Below are positions 1 to 9,146 of a stretch of 64,000 bases of DNA, one piece after another. Below the pieces are notes generated by a model, which saw nothing but the letters and a program-made list of their open reading frames with translations, searched no databases and was not told where the DNA came from. The translations under genes were made by a program, and so were the position numbers. Position 1 is the first letter of the stretch. Each line of letters opens with the position of its first letter. Source of the stretch: Qipengyuania flavescens (GTDB lineage: Bacteria; Pseudomonadota; Alphaproteobacteria; Sphingomonadales; Sphingomonadaceae); the NCBI RefSeq assembly GCF_029688735.1, contig NZ_JARULD010000002.1:248001-312000 (forward strand), given 5' to 3'.

Positions 1-1449
1 GCCGCAGACGGGGGCCTTGTACTTGCCGCGCGCTTCGCGGGCTTCGGCCATCGCGCTGCGCGGCAGGAGGTAGCGTTCGACGCGGTAGATGCGGCGGTCG
101 GGATCGAAGCTGTTGACCGATACCGCGTCCTCGGAGTTCGGCACGAAGACGCGGCTCCAGGTGCCGCCGGAGAAGCCGTATTGCGTGCGTTCGTTGACGC
201 AGCCGCCCTCGGCCCAGTCGAAGCTGAGGTCCTGTGCCTCGGCGCTGGTGATGCGGCTGCGTTCAGGCAGGAGCGTGCATTGCAGGGCGAGGTCGCCGGT
301 AAACGGCTCTTCGGAAGAGCCGGGTTCGCTATCTTCCTGCATTGCAGCGGCGACACGGCGATCGATCTCGTCAAGGCCAGGGCGGGTTAGGTAGGCAGCG
401 ATGGCTGCGAGCACCGCGACGGCAGCGGCAACCGCGACGAGCCGCATGCGGGTTTCATCGCGCTCTTCCGAATTGTAGATAGCAATAGCCCACTGGCCCA
501 GGGCGAAGGCGACCAGCAGCAGCACGAAGGCGAGAAAAACGCGGTCCTCCCGCTCGGTCATCACCGCCTGTTCGGCCTCTAACTGCGCGCGCTCGCGCTT
601 GGTGCGGCTGGCTTCGGCGCGCTGGGCGAGGTCCTGCCGCGCGGCCTGCTGTTCGCGTTCGATCCGCTCGCGCTCCGCTGCATCGAGATCGGCCATGGAG
701 CGGCACGGGCGCTCGTTGACGCGCGGCGTCACGTCGTTGGCGCGCAGGAACGGCAGCAGTTCGCGCATGGATACGGCGAAGAAGAACTCCGCATCGCCGC
801 CTTCGTTGTCCGCTCCGAAACTGTTCACACCGAGCACGCGGCCGCAGGTGTCGAGCAACGGTCCGCCAGAATTACCGCGCGCGATGGGTGCGGTGTGGAG
901 GATCGTGTCGAACTGGCGGCTGGGGCGGGTGCCCGAGATGAAGCCCCGGCTCTTCACCGGCGGCTGGCTGCGGAAGATGTCGCCGATCTCCAGTCCCTGC
1001 GCGCGGTCGACATTCATGGGATAGCCGACGCTGGTCACTTCGCCGCTATCGGGCGGCGCGCCGCCGGCTAGCGCAAGCGGTGGCAGGCGCAGGTTTCCGC
1101 CGGTAATGCGGATCAGCGCGAGATCGTTCTTGGGCGAGGCTGCGATCAGCCGGCCATAGGTCGCCTCGCCGCCGCCATTCGGCACGATGCCGATCTGCAG
1201 TCCCGAATCGCGCACCGCATCGCGCACGACATGGGCATTGGTGACGACTGTGTCGCTCGACACCGCGAAACCGGTGCCGTGGCTGATCGGATAGAGCTCT
1301 CCGTCGCCGTCTTCGCCGATGATGATGACGCGCACCACGCCGCGCGCCGCCGCGTCGATATCGGCGGCATCGGCATGCGCGACCATTGGCGTGAGAAGCG
1401 CCGTGACCAGCGTCGTGACCAGTGCGAGATATGCGAGAATGCGTCCCAT
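1..1449 (-). CDS. Trypsin-like (S1C) serine protease with coiled coil and membrane hairpin, 3' truncated by window edge
   Basis: The frame opens at the ATG at 1449 and stays open to base 1, so at least 483 residues are present and the C-terminus is missing. A signal peptide (about 1-26, ending AHA) precedes a chymotrypsin-fold protease domain. The triad is visible as His73 (VVTNAHVV), Asp109 (KNDLALI) and Ser194 (ARGNSGGPL), the pattern of DegP/HtrA-like proteases. No PDZ domain follows. Instead there is a charged, probably coiled-coil stretch (about 257-302) and two hydrophobic segments (about 304-325 and 336-355), then a further soluble region. The protease domain is therefore expected in the periplasm and tethered to the inner membrane; substrate unknown. 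It is divergent from ada, with about 106 bases between the starts. Confidence 0.85.
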   Translation of the reverse strand, partial: MGRILAYLALVTTLVTALLTPMVAHADAADIDAAARGVVRVIIIGEDGDGELYPISHGTGFAVSSDTVVTNAHVVRDAVRDSGLQIGIVPNGGGEATYGRLIAASPKNDLALIRITGGNLRLPPLALAGGAPPDSGEVTSVGYPMNVDRAQGLEIGDIFRSQPPVKSRGFISGTRPSRQFDTILHTAPIARGNSGGPLLDTCGRVLGVNSFGADNEGGDAEFFFAVSMRELLPFLRANDVTPRVNERPCRSMADLDAAERERIEREQQAARQDLAQRAEASRTKRERAQLEAEQAVMTEREDRVFLAFVLLLVAFALGQWAIAIYNSEERDETRMRLVAVAAAVAVLAAIAAYLTRPGLDEIDRRVAAAMQEDSEPGSSEEPFTGDLALQCTLLPERSRITSAEAQDLSFDWAEGGCVNERTQYGFSGGTWSRVFVPNSEDAVSVNSFDPDRRIYRVERYLLPRSAMAEAREARGKYKAPVCG

Positions 1450-1555
1450 CGGCTGGCGCTTTTGGCGGGCATTGGCTTTGATCGCAAGGTGCGGGATGCA
1501 GCTCTGCGCAAGCTGTTCTAGCCAGATAGTGAAATCGGCTATGGAGGACGATGCG

Positions 1556-2581
1556 ATGATCGGTGACGACGAAGCCTGGGCCGCGGTGAAGCGGCGCGAC
1601 CGCGCCTTCGACGGGCGCTTCGTCACGGGTGTGCTCAGCACGGGCATCTATTGTCGCCCGTCCTGCGCTGCACGCCATCCCCGGCGCGACAATGTGCGCT
1701 TCTTCGCCAGCGGTGTCGAGGCACGGGCGGTGGGCCTCCGCGCCTGCAAGCGCTGCCTCCCAGATGACGTCGCGCGCGACGAGGCGGCAGTGCTTGCGGC
1801 TATCGACGAGATCCGCAGCGCAGCGGAGGTGCCGACGCTGGAGGAATTGGGCGCTATCGTCGGCTATTCCCCGGCGCATTTCCAGCGGGTGTTCAAGCGG
1901 GCCACCGGCCTGTCGCCCGCAGCCTATGCGCGCGCGCTTCGTGAAGAGCGCGTTCGTGACGCGCTTGGGGAAAGCGAGAGCGTCACGGATGCGATTTACG
2001 AGGCCGGCTATGGCTCGGCCTCGCGGTTCTACGATGGCACGAAAGGACGGCTGGGTATGGCGGCAAGCGATTGGCGCGACGGGGGCATGGGGCGCAAGAT
2101 CCATTGGTCGGTGGTCGACACCAGCCTCGGCGCGATGCTCGTCGCTGCGACCGATAAGGGCGTTTGCTGTCTGTCGTTCGGCGAGGGCGAAGCGGAACTC
2201 CGCGCCCGCTTTCCCAAGGCGGAGCTGGCGAAGGGCGGCACGGATTTCGAAGCGCTTCTCGGGCAGGTGGTCGATGCAGTCGAAACGCCGGGCAGGGACA
2301 GCCTGGCCATTCCGCTCGATGTAAAGGGCACCGCTTTCCAACAGCGCGTGTGGCAAGCCCTGCGCGACATCCCGCCGGGCGAAACGCGAAGCTATGGCGA
2401 ACTCGCCGCAGCTTTGGGCAACCCCAAAGCCAGTCGCGCCGTCGGCGGAGCCAACGGCGCGAACAACATTGCGGTTCTGATCCCCTGCCACCGCGTCGTG
2501 CAGGCCGACGGCTCGCTGGGCGGCTATGCTTACGGGCCGGAGATCAAGTCCGAGCTTTTGCGAAGAGAGCGAAAAGAATGA
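1556..2581 (+). CDS. ada: Ada: bifunctional DNA methyl-transfer repair protein and transcriptional regulator
   Basis: 341 residues with the full E. coli Ada layout. The N-terminal zinc domain has Cys33, Cys37, Cys64 and Cys67 (YCRPSC and CKRC), where the first Cys accepts methyl groups from phosphotriesters. An AraC-type helix-turn-helix follows (about 80-185), then an O6-methylguanine methyltransferase domain with the IPCHRVV active site (Cys311). All four zinc Cys keep the E. coli spacing, offset by five. The ATG at 1556 is preferred because GGAGGA lies eight bases before it; an in-frame ATG at 1541 would add five residues. By family knowledge, methylation of the first Cys turns Ada into an activator of its own gene. 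No alkB follows; the next gene is convergent. Confidence 0.95.
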   Translation: MIGDDEAWAAVKRRDRAFDGRFVTGVLSTGIYCRPSCAARHPRRDNVRFFASGVEARAVGLRACKRCLPDDVARDEAAVLAAIDEIRSAAEVPTLEELGAIVGYSPAHFQRVFKRATGLSPAAYARALREERVRDALGESESVTDAIYEAGYGSASRFYDGTKGRLGMAASDWRDGGMGRKIHWSVVDTSLGAMLVAATDKGVCCLSFGEGEAELRARFPKAELAKGGTDFEALLGQVVDAVETPGRDSLAIPLDVKGTAFQQRVWQALRDIPPGETRSYGELAAALGNPKASRAVGGANGANNIAVLIPCHRVVQADGSLGGYAYGPEIKSELLRRERKE

Positions 2582-2596
2582 CCATGAACCGACGCC

Positions 2597-3109
2597 TCAG
2601 TCTTGGACGGGGCCGGTGATGGGTTCGCCGGCGAGGTATTCCTCGTCGGTTACTTTCTCCATCCAGGTCACGTTCTCACCATCGAGGCGTTCCTGAACCA
2701 CCACGTGGGTCATGCTGTCGGTCGGCGTTGCGCCGTGCCAGTGTTTCCGGTCGGGCGGGCACCACATTATGTCGCCTTCATAGAATTCGTATTTCGGGCC
2801 GTTCTCGACTTGCGTCCAGCCGACACCCTCGGTCACGACCAGCGTCTGGCCGAGCGGATGGGAATGCCAGGCGGTCCGGGCGCCGGGTTCGAATTCCACG
2901 ATCGCCCCGGTCACGCGGGACGGATCGGGGCGGGAGAAATTGGCCGTGATGCGCGCGGTGCCGGTGAAATATTCCTCCGGCCCTTCGACGGTTTCTCGTT
3001 CGGCCTTGCGGGTGATTTCCATGTCCTGTGCCTCCGGATCGTGGGCGAGGGTGGGGGTGGCAAGCATGGCAACCGCGGCCGCCATGCCCATTGCTGTTCC
3101 CGGCCGCAT
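2597..3109 (-). CDS. Secreted single-domain cupin protein
   Basis: 170 residues with a likely signal peptide (about 1-22, ending LAHD) and one cupin barrel. The metal-binding pattern is visible: HSHPLGQTLVVTEG (His82, His84, Gln88) and the second motif with HWHG (His123, His125). Such small cupins often bind a metal and may be dioxygenases or isomerases, but the reaction cannot be told from sequence. The start overlaps the stop of the upstream aldehyde dehydrogenase by one base (TGATG), so the two are probably translated together from the promoter near 4530. The signal peptide puts this protein in the periplasm while its operon partner is cytoplasmic. Confidence 0.8.
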   Translation of the reverse strand: MRPGTAMGMAAAVAMLATPTLAHDPEAQDMEITRKAERETVEGPEEYFTGTARITANFSRPDPSRVTGAIVEFEPGARTAWHSHPLGQTLVVTEGVGWTQVENGPKYEFYEGDIMWCPPDRKHWHGATPTDSMTHVVVQERLDGENVTWMEKVTDEEYLAGEPITGPVQD

Positions 3110-4488
3110 CACTCGGCGCCGACGAAAATTGCCTTTGCGTTGACGAACTCCTTGACGCCGAAGCCGCCGTGTTCCTTGCCGTAGCCGGAGTTCTTCACGC
3201 CGCCGAAAGGCATCGAGGGATCGGCCACGCCGTAGGTGTTGATGTAGACCATGCCGGTGTCGAAATGCTTCGAGGCCAGCTCGATCGCGCGTTCGGTGTC
3301 GCCGCACAGGATGCCGCCGCCCAGGCCATAGCGGCTGTCGTTCGCAAGGCGCATGGCGTCCTCGTCATCCTTGGCGCGGATGACGCTGGCTACGGGGCCG
3401 AACAATTCATCGTCATAGGCAGGCTGGCCGGGCGCGACATCGGTGAGAACGGTTGCGGGATACCAGGCCCCCTTCTTGTCGGGGACGCTACCGCCGCAGG
3501 CGATCTTCGCGCCATTCTTGACCGATTTGTCCACCTGGTCCTGCAAATCGTCGCGCAGGTCGGAGGACGACATCGGGCCCATGTCGCTGTTCTCGTCGGT
3601 CGGATCGCCAAGCTCCACGCCTTCGAAACGCGCGACGAACTTCTCGAGGAAGGCGTCGTAGACCTTGTCGGTCACGATGAAGCGCTTGCCGTTGATGCAG
3701 GTCTGGCCGTTGTTGTAGAGGCGCGCCTGCGCGCAGACCTCGGCCGCCTTGTCGAGATCGGCATCCTCCAGCACCATGTAGGCGTCATTGGAGCCGAGCT
3801 CGAGGACGGTCTTCTTGATCGCCTTGCCGGCCTTTTCGCCGATATGGCGGCCGGCGCCGTCCGAGCCAGTGAGCGTGACACCGCGGACCTTGTCGTGCTC
3901 GATGATTTCGTCCGACGTATCATGGTCGATCACCAGCACGGTGAACAGGTTCTCGGGCAGACCTGCGTCCTTGAAGATTTTCTCGATCATCAGACCGCTG
4001 CCGGTACATAGCGAGGAGTGCTTCAGCAGCACGCCATTGCCGGCCATGAGGCTGGCGATGGCATAGCGGATGACCTGATAGGCGGGGAAGTTCCACGGCT
4101 GGATGCCGTAGACCACGCCGATCGGGGAATAGGTGACGATGCCGCGCGCGGCATTGTTCGGGTCGCGCTGCTCGTCGGCCAGTTCCTTGGGGCCGTTGGC
4201 AGCGGTGTAGTCGCAAATCGCGGCGCACAGCTCGACCTCGTCCCGGCTGTCGCCGATCAGCTTGCCGACCTCGCGGGTCATCAGCTGGGCCAGCTCTTCC
4301 TTATTGTCCCGCAGGGCCTTGCCGAGGCCCTTGATGACTTCGGCGCGATCCTCAAGACTGCGCAGCTTCCATTCGGTGAAGGCTTTGTGGCATGCCTCCA
4401 CCTTGGCGAAGGCATCGTCCTTCGACAGCTGCTGGTAGGTTTCGATATCTTCGCCGGTGGCGGGGTTGACGGTGGTAATGCTGGACAT
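3109..4488 (-). CDS. NAD(P)-dependent aldehyde dehydrogenase, succinate-semialdehyde dehydrogenase type
   Basis: 459 residues covering the whole aldehyde dehydrogenase fold. Visible key residues are Asn133 (PWNFPAYQ, oxyanion hole), Lys156 (LLKHSS, cofactor), Glu230 (LELGS, general base) and the nucleophile Cys264 (NNGQTCINGKR). The short length and missing N-terminal extension resemble the YneI/Sad subgroup that oxidises succinate semialdehyde; exact substrate is inference. It is followed without a gap by a secreted cupin gene. About 30-60 bases upstream lies a GGAAC-containing element shared with another gene in this window, which suggests induction under general stress rather than constitutive expression. 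Confidence 0.9.
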   Translation of the reverse strand: MSSITTVNPATGEDIETYQQLSKDDAFAKVEACHKAFTEWKLRSLEDRAEVIKGLGKALRDNKEELAQLMTREVGKLIGDSRDEVELCAAICDYTAANGPKELADEQRDPNNAARGIVTYSPIGVVYGIQPWNFPAYQVIRYAIASLMAGNGVLLKHSSLCTGSGLMIEKIFKDAGLPENLFTVLVIDHDTSDEIIEHDKVRGVTLTGSDGAGRHIGEKAGKAIKKTVLELGSNDAYMVLEDADLDKAAEVCAQARLYNNGQTCINGKRFIVTDKVYDAFLEKFVARFEGVELGDPTDENSDMGPMSSSDLRDDLQDQVDKSVKNGAKIACGGSVPDKKGAWYPATVLTDVAPGQPAYDDELFGPVASVIRAKDDEDAMRLANDSRYGLGGGILCGDTERAIELASKHFDTGMVYINTYGVADPSMPFGGVKNSGYGKEHGGFGVKEFVNAKAIFVGAE

Positions 4489-4516
4489 GGTCCCCCTTTC
4501 GATCTTGGTTTCGGTT

Positions 4517-4546
4517 AACCAATGGTCGGGAGGCGAGCGGCGTTCC
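4517..4546 (-). promoter_or_regulatory. Candidate stress-type (EcfG-like) promoter for the aldehyde dehydrogenase-cupin pair
   Basis: Read on the minus strand, GGAAC (4546-4542) is followed after ten bases by TCCCGACCATTGGTT (4531-4517). The same pieces at the same spacing occur at 32834-32805 before an unrelated small gene. GGAAC-N17-CATT resembles the alphaproteobacterial EcfG consensus GGAAC-N16/17-CGTT with one mismatch in the -10 part. The element lies about 30 bases before the start at 4488. Confidence 0.5.
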
Positions 4547-4557
4547 TGCGGCCTGTC

Positions 4558-6129
4558 TCAATCGGCGCGCGCCCAGGCCTTGTCCGCCGGGGTCAGGCTA
4601 CCGAGAAAGCTTTCCGCCCGGTCGAGATAGGCCTGGCGCTTGTCGCCATCCATCCGGTCCCAGGTCGAATAGATCCGCCCGATGCGCGCGTTCTTCTCCA
4701 GCCGGTCGCGGTGGCGGTCCATGAAATGCCAGTAGAGCGAGTTGAACGGGCAGGCGTTCTCCTCGGTCTTCTTGCTGACCGAGTACGAGCAGTTGGCGCA
4801 GTAGTCGCTCATCTTGTTGATGTAATTGCCGGAAGCCGCATAGGGTTTGGACGCCAGCTTCCCGCCGTCGGCATAGAGGATCATGGCGGAGACATTCGGC
4901 AGCTCGACCCACTCATAGGCATCGGCGTAGACGACGAGGTACCAGTCCTGAACCTCGCGCGGGTCGATGCCCGCTAGCAGCGCGAAATTACCGAGCACCA
5001 TCAGCCGCTGGATGTGATGCGCATGGGCATTGTCGCTCGTCGAGCGGATCGAGTCGGCAAGGCAGCGCATATCGGTCTCGCCGGTCCAGTAGAATTCCGG
5101 CAGGCCGCGCTGGGCGTTGAGCGCGTTGGCTTCCTGCAGATGCGGCATCTGGTGCCAGTAGAAGCGGCGGACATATTCGCGCCAGCCGATGATCTGGCGG
5201 ATGAAGCCCTCGACCGAATTGATCGGGGCTTTGCCGTCCTTGTAGCTTTGCTCGGCGCGCCGGCAGAGTTCCAGCGGATCGAGCAGGCCGAGATTGATGC
5301 TGGTCGACAGCATGGAGTGGTAAAGGTCGTCCTCACCGCAGACCATCGCGTCCTGATAGGGGCCGAAGTGCTCGATCCGCTCGGCGAAGAAAGCGTCGGC
5401 GGCTTCCTCCGCCTCGTCGCGCGTCACCGGCCAGCGGAATTTCTTGAGGCTGCCGAAATGATCACCGAAGCGGTCCTCGACCAGTTCGATGACGTCCTGC
5501 GTGATGCCGTCGGGTTCGAACTTGGGGCGCTCGGGCGACGTCATGCCGTCCTTGGGCGGCTTGCGGTTTTCGCTGTCGTAGTTCCACTCACCACCCTTGG
5601 GCTTGCCGTCATCCATAAGTAAGCCGGTCTTGCGGCGCATCTCGCGATAGAAATACTCCATCCGCATTTCCTTGCGGTCATCGGCCCAGTCGTCGAATTC
5701 GGCTTGGGTGGAGATGAAGCGGTCGTCGCGCAGGATTTCCACCTCGCAGGGGAACTTGTCCGCCCATTGGTCCATCGCCTCGCGCACGCGCCATTCGCCG
5801 GGCTCGACCACATGGATGGCGCGCGGAGAATGCTCTTCCACTGCGCGAGCAACTTCGCCGGTGAAGCTTCCGGCATTGTCCTCGGCGTCCAGCTTAACGT
5901 AATCGACCGTCCAGCCGGCATCGCGCAACTCTTCGGCGAAGTGGCGCATGGCGGAAAAGATCAGGACGATCTTCTGCTTGTGGTGTTTGACGTAAGTTGC
6001 CTCGTCCCAGACCTCCATCATCAGGATGACGGTATCGTCCTTCGTCCGGCCCCTGATCGAGGCGAGGTCGCGGGTCAGCTGGTCGCCGAGGATGGGGACG
6101 AGGACGGGGCCTTCGGAGGTGTCTGCCAT
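4558..6129 (-). CDS. FeS-BCP class photolyase/cryptochrome (PhrB-like, probable (6-4) photolyase)
   Basis: 523 residues, with the N-terminal photolyase-like alpha/beta domain (about 10-150) and a helical FAD-binding domain. Four cysteines, Cys356, Cys444, Cys447 and Cys460, sit exactly six residues beyond the [4Fe-4S] ligands recalled for Agrobacterium PhrB (350, 438, 441, 454), so all spacings are identical. This is strong support for the iron-sulfur bacterial cryptochrome/photolyase class, whose known members repair (6-4) photoproducts with blue light. Whether this one repairs DNA or only senses light cannot be read from sequence. It lies 33 bases after priA on the same strand and may share its transcript. 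Confidence 0.93.
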   Translation of the reverse strand: MADTSEGPVLVPILGDQLTRDLASIRGRTKDDTVILMMEVWDEATYVKHHKQKIVLIFSAMRHFAEELRDAGWTVDYVKLDAEDNAGSFTGEVARAVEEHSPRAIHVVEPGEWRVREAMDQWADKFPCEVEILRDDRFISTQAEFDDWADDRKEMRMEYFYREMRRKTGLLMDDGKPKGGEWNYDSENRKPPKDGMTSPERPKFEPDGITQDVIELVEDRFGDHFGSLKKFRWPVTRDEAEEAADAFFAERIEHFGPYQDAMVCGEDDLYHSMLSTSINLGLLDPLELCRRAEQSYKDGKAPINSVEGFIRQIIGWREYVRRFYWHQMPHLQEANALNAQRGLPEFYWTGETDMRCLADSIRSTSDNAHAHHIQRLMVLGNFALLAGIDPREVQDWYLVVYADAYEWVELPNVSAMILYADGGKLASKPYAASGNYINKMSDYCANCSYSVSKKTEENACPFNSLYWHFMDRHRDRLEKNARIGRIYSTWDRMDGDKRQAYLDRAESFLGSLTPADKAWARAD

Positions 6130-6162
6130 GGCGGGGGAACGCGCAATCAGGCCGCCGGTGCC

Positions 6163-8328
6163 TCAGACGAAACTGTAGGGATCGATATCCACCGCCACGC
6201 GCACGCCGGGCGGGTGATCGACCTGCCGCAGCCAGCCGCGTATCACGTCCTGCAATTGCACGCTGCGGCGCGCGTTGATGAGGAAGCGATAGCGGTAGCG
6301 ATTGCGGAGCAGCGCCATGGGCGCGGGTGCCGGGCCGAGGATCATGCAGTCCTCCACCTGCGGACGGAATGCGCCGAGGCGGTTGGCGGCCTCGCGCGCT
6401 TCGGCGTCGTCTTCGCTGGAGATGATGATTGCCGCCCAGCGACCGAAAGGCGGGGCACCGGCATGGCGGCGGGCTTCGGTTTCGGCTTCGTAGAAGGCAT
6501 CGCGGTCGCCATCTGCCAGAGCGGCGATGACGCTGGCTTCGGGATGGCGGGTCTGGATCAGAACCTCGCCCGGCTTGGTCCCGCGTCCGGCGCGGCCTGC
6601 GACTTGCGCGACCTGCTGGTAAGTGCGCTCGCCCGCGCGCAGGTCGCCGCCCTCGAGGCCGAGATCGGCATCGACCACTCCCACCAGCGTGAGCTCGGGG
6701 AAATGGAACCCCTTGGTTACCAATTGCGTGCCGACGATCACGTCTACCTCGCGCGCTTCGACCGCGGCGATGAACTCCGCTGCCTTGCCCGGCGAATTGA
6801 GCGTGTCTGATGTCGCCACGAACACGCGAGCTTCGGGCAGACGTTCGGCCACCTCGTCGGCGATCCGCTCCACGCCCGGGCCGCAGGCGACGAGGCAATC
6901 GGGCTCGCCGCATTCGGTGCAGGCTTGCGGGCTGGGCGTTTCGTGGCCGCAATGATGGCAGGCGAGGCGGCGGCTGAAGCGGTGCTCGACCAGCCAGGCG
7001 CTGCAATTGGGGCATTGGTAGCGAAAGCCGCAATTGCGGCACAGCGTCAGCGGCGCATAGCCGCGGCGGTTGAGGAACAGCAGCGATTGCTCGCCCTTGG
7101 CCAGCCGGTCCTCGATTCCGTCGACCAGCCGCTGCGCGAGCCACATGCCGGTTGGCGGTTTCTCTTCGGTCAGGTCGATCGTGTCGATGCTCGGCAATTC
7201 GGCCCCACCGAAGCGGCTCGGCAGGTCGATCTTGGCGTAGATCCCGCTCTCGGCCATCTGCAGGCTTTCGAGAGCGGGCGTGGCGCTGGCGAGGACCACC
7301 GGGACACGCTCGAAATGCGCGCGCATCACGGCGACGTCGCGCGCATTGTAGCGCACGCCGTCCTCCTGCTTGAAGCTGATCTCATGCGCTTCGTCGACCA
7401 CTATCAGGCCGAGCCGCGCGAAGGGCAGGAACAGGGCCGAACGCGCGCCGACCACGACCTGCGCCGTGCCCTGGGCCACCGCGCGATAGGCCCGCCGCCG
7501 CTCGGTCGATTTGAGCGAGGAGTGCCACAAGACCGGGGCCGTCCCGAAGCGCTCCTCGAAGCGATGGAGGAAGTTTTCGGTCAGCGCGATCTCTGGCAGC
7601 AGCACCAGCACTTGCCGGCCCATGCGCAACGCCTCGGCGACGGGTTCGAAATAGGTTTCGGTCTTGCCCGACCCGGTCACGCCGTCGAGCAGGAAGGGGG
7701 CAAACTCGGCCTTGCGAACCGCCTCGGCGAACACGCCCGATGCCTCGGCCTGCTCCGCGCTCAGCTCGACATGGGCGAAGTCGGGCCGCGCATCGGGGTA
7801 GGGCCGGTCGCAATCGACCTCGACCGGTTCGAGCACGCCCTGATTGACCAGCCCGCGCAGCACGCCTTCGCTGACACCGGCGATACCGGAGAGTTCGCGG
7901 ATATTGGCCTGCTCACCCTCAAGCGCTTCCATGGCCGCTTGCCGCTGGGGTGTCATCCGCTCCGGCATGCCGCCGGTCAGGCGGTATTCGGTCATCGTCG
8001 CGGGGCCTTTGAGCGCCCCGCCCGAAGACAGCGCCATCCGTGCCACGCTCGACAGGGAAGCGACGTAATAGTCCGCCGTCCACTCGATCAGCCGCCGCAG
8101 GGCAGCCGACAGCGGGGGCACAGGCAAAACTCCGCGCAAATTCCGCAACTTCTCCGCCGGAACCTCGCTGCCGGGAAGCCGTTCAGCTTCCCAGACGATC
8201 CCGATGACCGTACGCGGGCCCAGCGGGCATTCGACGACTGATCCGGGCCCGACCTCCAGCCCCTCGGGCACCTTGTAGTCCAGCGGACCCAGGGCAGCAT
8301 TGAGGACGAGGCAGCGGACACGGTTCAT
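6163..8328 (-). CDS. priA: Primosomal protein N' (PriA replication-restart helicase)
   Basis: 721 residues from the ATG at 8328, matching the usual PriA start (MNRVRCLVLNAALGPLDYKV). The order is the N-terminal 3'-end-binding domain, a superfamily 2 helicase core with Walker A (GVTGSGKTETYF) and DEAH box (VDEAHE), and a zinc-binding insert with four CxxC-type pairs (LCRNCG, CPNC, CHHCG, CTECG). PriA recognises stalled forks and reloads the replicative helicase. It starts 49 bases from the divergent DUF4197 gene and is followed by the photolyase, so two DNA-maintenance genes are adjacent. Confidence 0.97.
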   Translation of the reverse strand: MNRVRCLVLNAALGPLDYKVPEGLEVGPGSVVECPLGPRTVIGIVWEAERLPGSEVPAEKLRNLRGVLPVPPLSAALRRLIEWTADYYVASLSSVARMALSSGGALKGPATMTEYRLTGGMPERMTPQRQAAMEALEGEQANIRELSGIAGVSEGVLRGLVNQGVLEPVEVDCDRPYPDARPDFAHVELSAEQAEASGVFAEAVRKAEFAPFLLDGVTGSGKTETYFEPVAEALRMGRQVLVLLPEIALTENFLHRFEERFGTAPVLWHSSLKSTERRRAYRAVAQGTAQVVVGARSALFLPFARLGLIVVDEAHEISFKQEDGVRYNARDVAVMRAHFERVPVVLASATPALESLQMAESGIYAKIDLPSRFGGAELPSIDTIDLTEEKPPTGMWLAQRLVDGIEDRLAKGEQSLLFLNRRGYAPLTLCRNCGFRYQCPNCSAWLVEHRFSRRLACHHCGHETPSPQACTECGEPDCLVACGPGVERIADEVAERLPEARVFVATSDTLNSPGKAAEFIAAVEAREVDVIVGTQLVTKGFHFPELTLVGVVDADLGLEGGDLRAGERTYQQVAQVAGRAGRGTKPGEVLIQTRHPEASVIAALADGDRDAFYEAETEARRHAGAPPFGRWAAIIISSEDDAEAREAANRLGAFRPQVEDCMILGPAPAPMALLRNRYRYRFLINARRSVQLQDVIRGWLRQVDHPPGVRVAVDIDPYSFV

Positions 8329-8377
8329 CGCGCGGCCATATGGGCGGCGCGACAGTGAGGAAACAAGGGTGGGAAGC

Positions 8378-9088
8378 ATGAGGACTGAAAATATGACCGA
8401 TATTCTTGTGAGACCTACCGGACGCCGCGCCTTTCTCGGCGGGCTTTCCCTCGGCGGTGCGGCGCTGGCGCTGCCCGGCTGCGCTGGCCTGCCCGGCTTC
8501 AGCATGGTCGATGCCGTCCAGCGCATCCTGTTCCTGTCGAGCGAACGCGCCTTCGACCGCATGCTTCAGTCGAACGGGTTCTGGGACGACCAGGTCGCGC
8601 AGCTCGGCCTCGGCAATTTGCTCGGCACGCGAGGCGACGTGCTCAACCGCATCCTGACCTCGGCCCTGTTCAAGAACCGGTTGCAGAACGCCTTCGGCGA
8701 CATCGCCTATGAAGGCGCGGAGCGCGCTGCGCCGCTGGTGACCGATGCGGTGCGCACCATCGGCATCCAGAACGCGATCGACCTTGTGCGCGGCGGACCG
8801 ACTGCGGCCACCGCCTTCCTGCGCCAGTCGATGGGCCGCACGTTGATCGAGGCGATGGTGCCCGAACTCGGCACCGCGATGCGTGTCGCCAGCGATCCGC
8901 TGGTCGGCGAGCTCATCAACGGCCTCACCGGCGTCGACCTCTCGGGCGCGACCACCCGCTTTGCCGACAATATCGACAATACCATCTGGCGCGAGATCGG
9001 TAACGAGGAAGCCGCGATCCGCCGCGATCCCGGCGCGACCAACGACCCGCTGATCATCGGCGTGTTCGGAGGCGGTTCGGGGTACTAG
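8378..9088 (+). CDS. DUF4197 family lipoprotein
   Basis: 236 residues. The N-terminus has a twin-arginine-like stretch (GRRAFLGG) followed by a hydrophobic run and the lipobox LPGC, so it is probably an exported lipoprotein. The rest is the DUF4197 domain, which has no assigned function. ATG codons at 8378 and 8393 are both possible; neither has a strong ribosome site, and the longer form is given. It is divergent from priA and followed 58 bases later by fsa. Confidence 0.8.
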   Translation: MRTENMTDILVRPTGRRAFLGGLSLGGAALALPGCAGLPGFSMVDAVQRILFLSSERAFDRMLQSNGFWDDQVAQLGLGNLLGTRGDVLNRILTSALFKNRLQNAFGDIAYEGAERAAPLVTDAVRTIGIQNAIDLVRGGPTAATAFLRQSMGRTLIEAMVPELGTAMRVASDPLVGELINGLTGVDLSGATTRFADNIDNTIWREIGNEEAAIRRDPGATNDPLIIGVFGGGSGY

Positions 9089-9146
9089 CCGCAGGGGCGG
9101 CGCATCGCTAAGGCAACCGGGAATCGCAAATCCGGAGCGCGCAGCA

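Noticed and set aside
1456..1462. AAAGCGC on the minus strand resembling an E. coli Ada box
   Set aside because: A single 7-base match in GC-rich DNA, without the second half-site or a proper distance to a promoter.
1046..2491. 481-codon open frame opposite ada
   Set aside because: Low-complexity, Arg/His-rich translation with no motif, while the plus strand encodes complete Ada.
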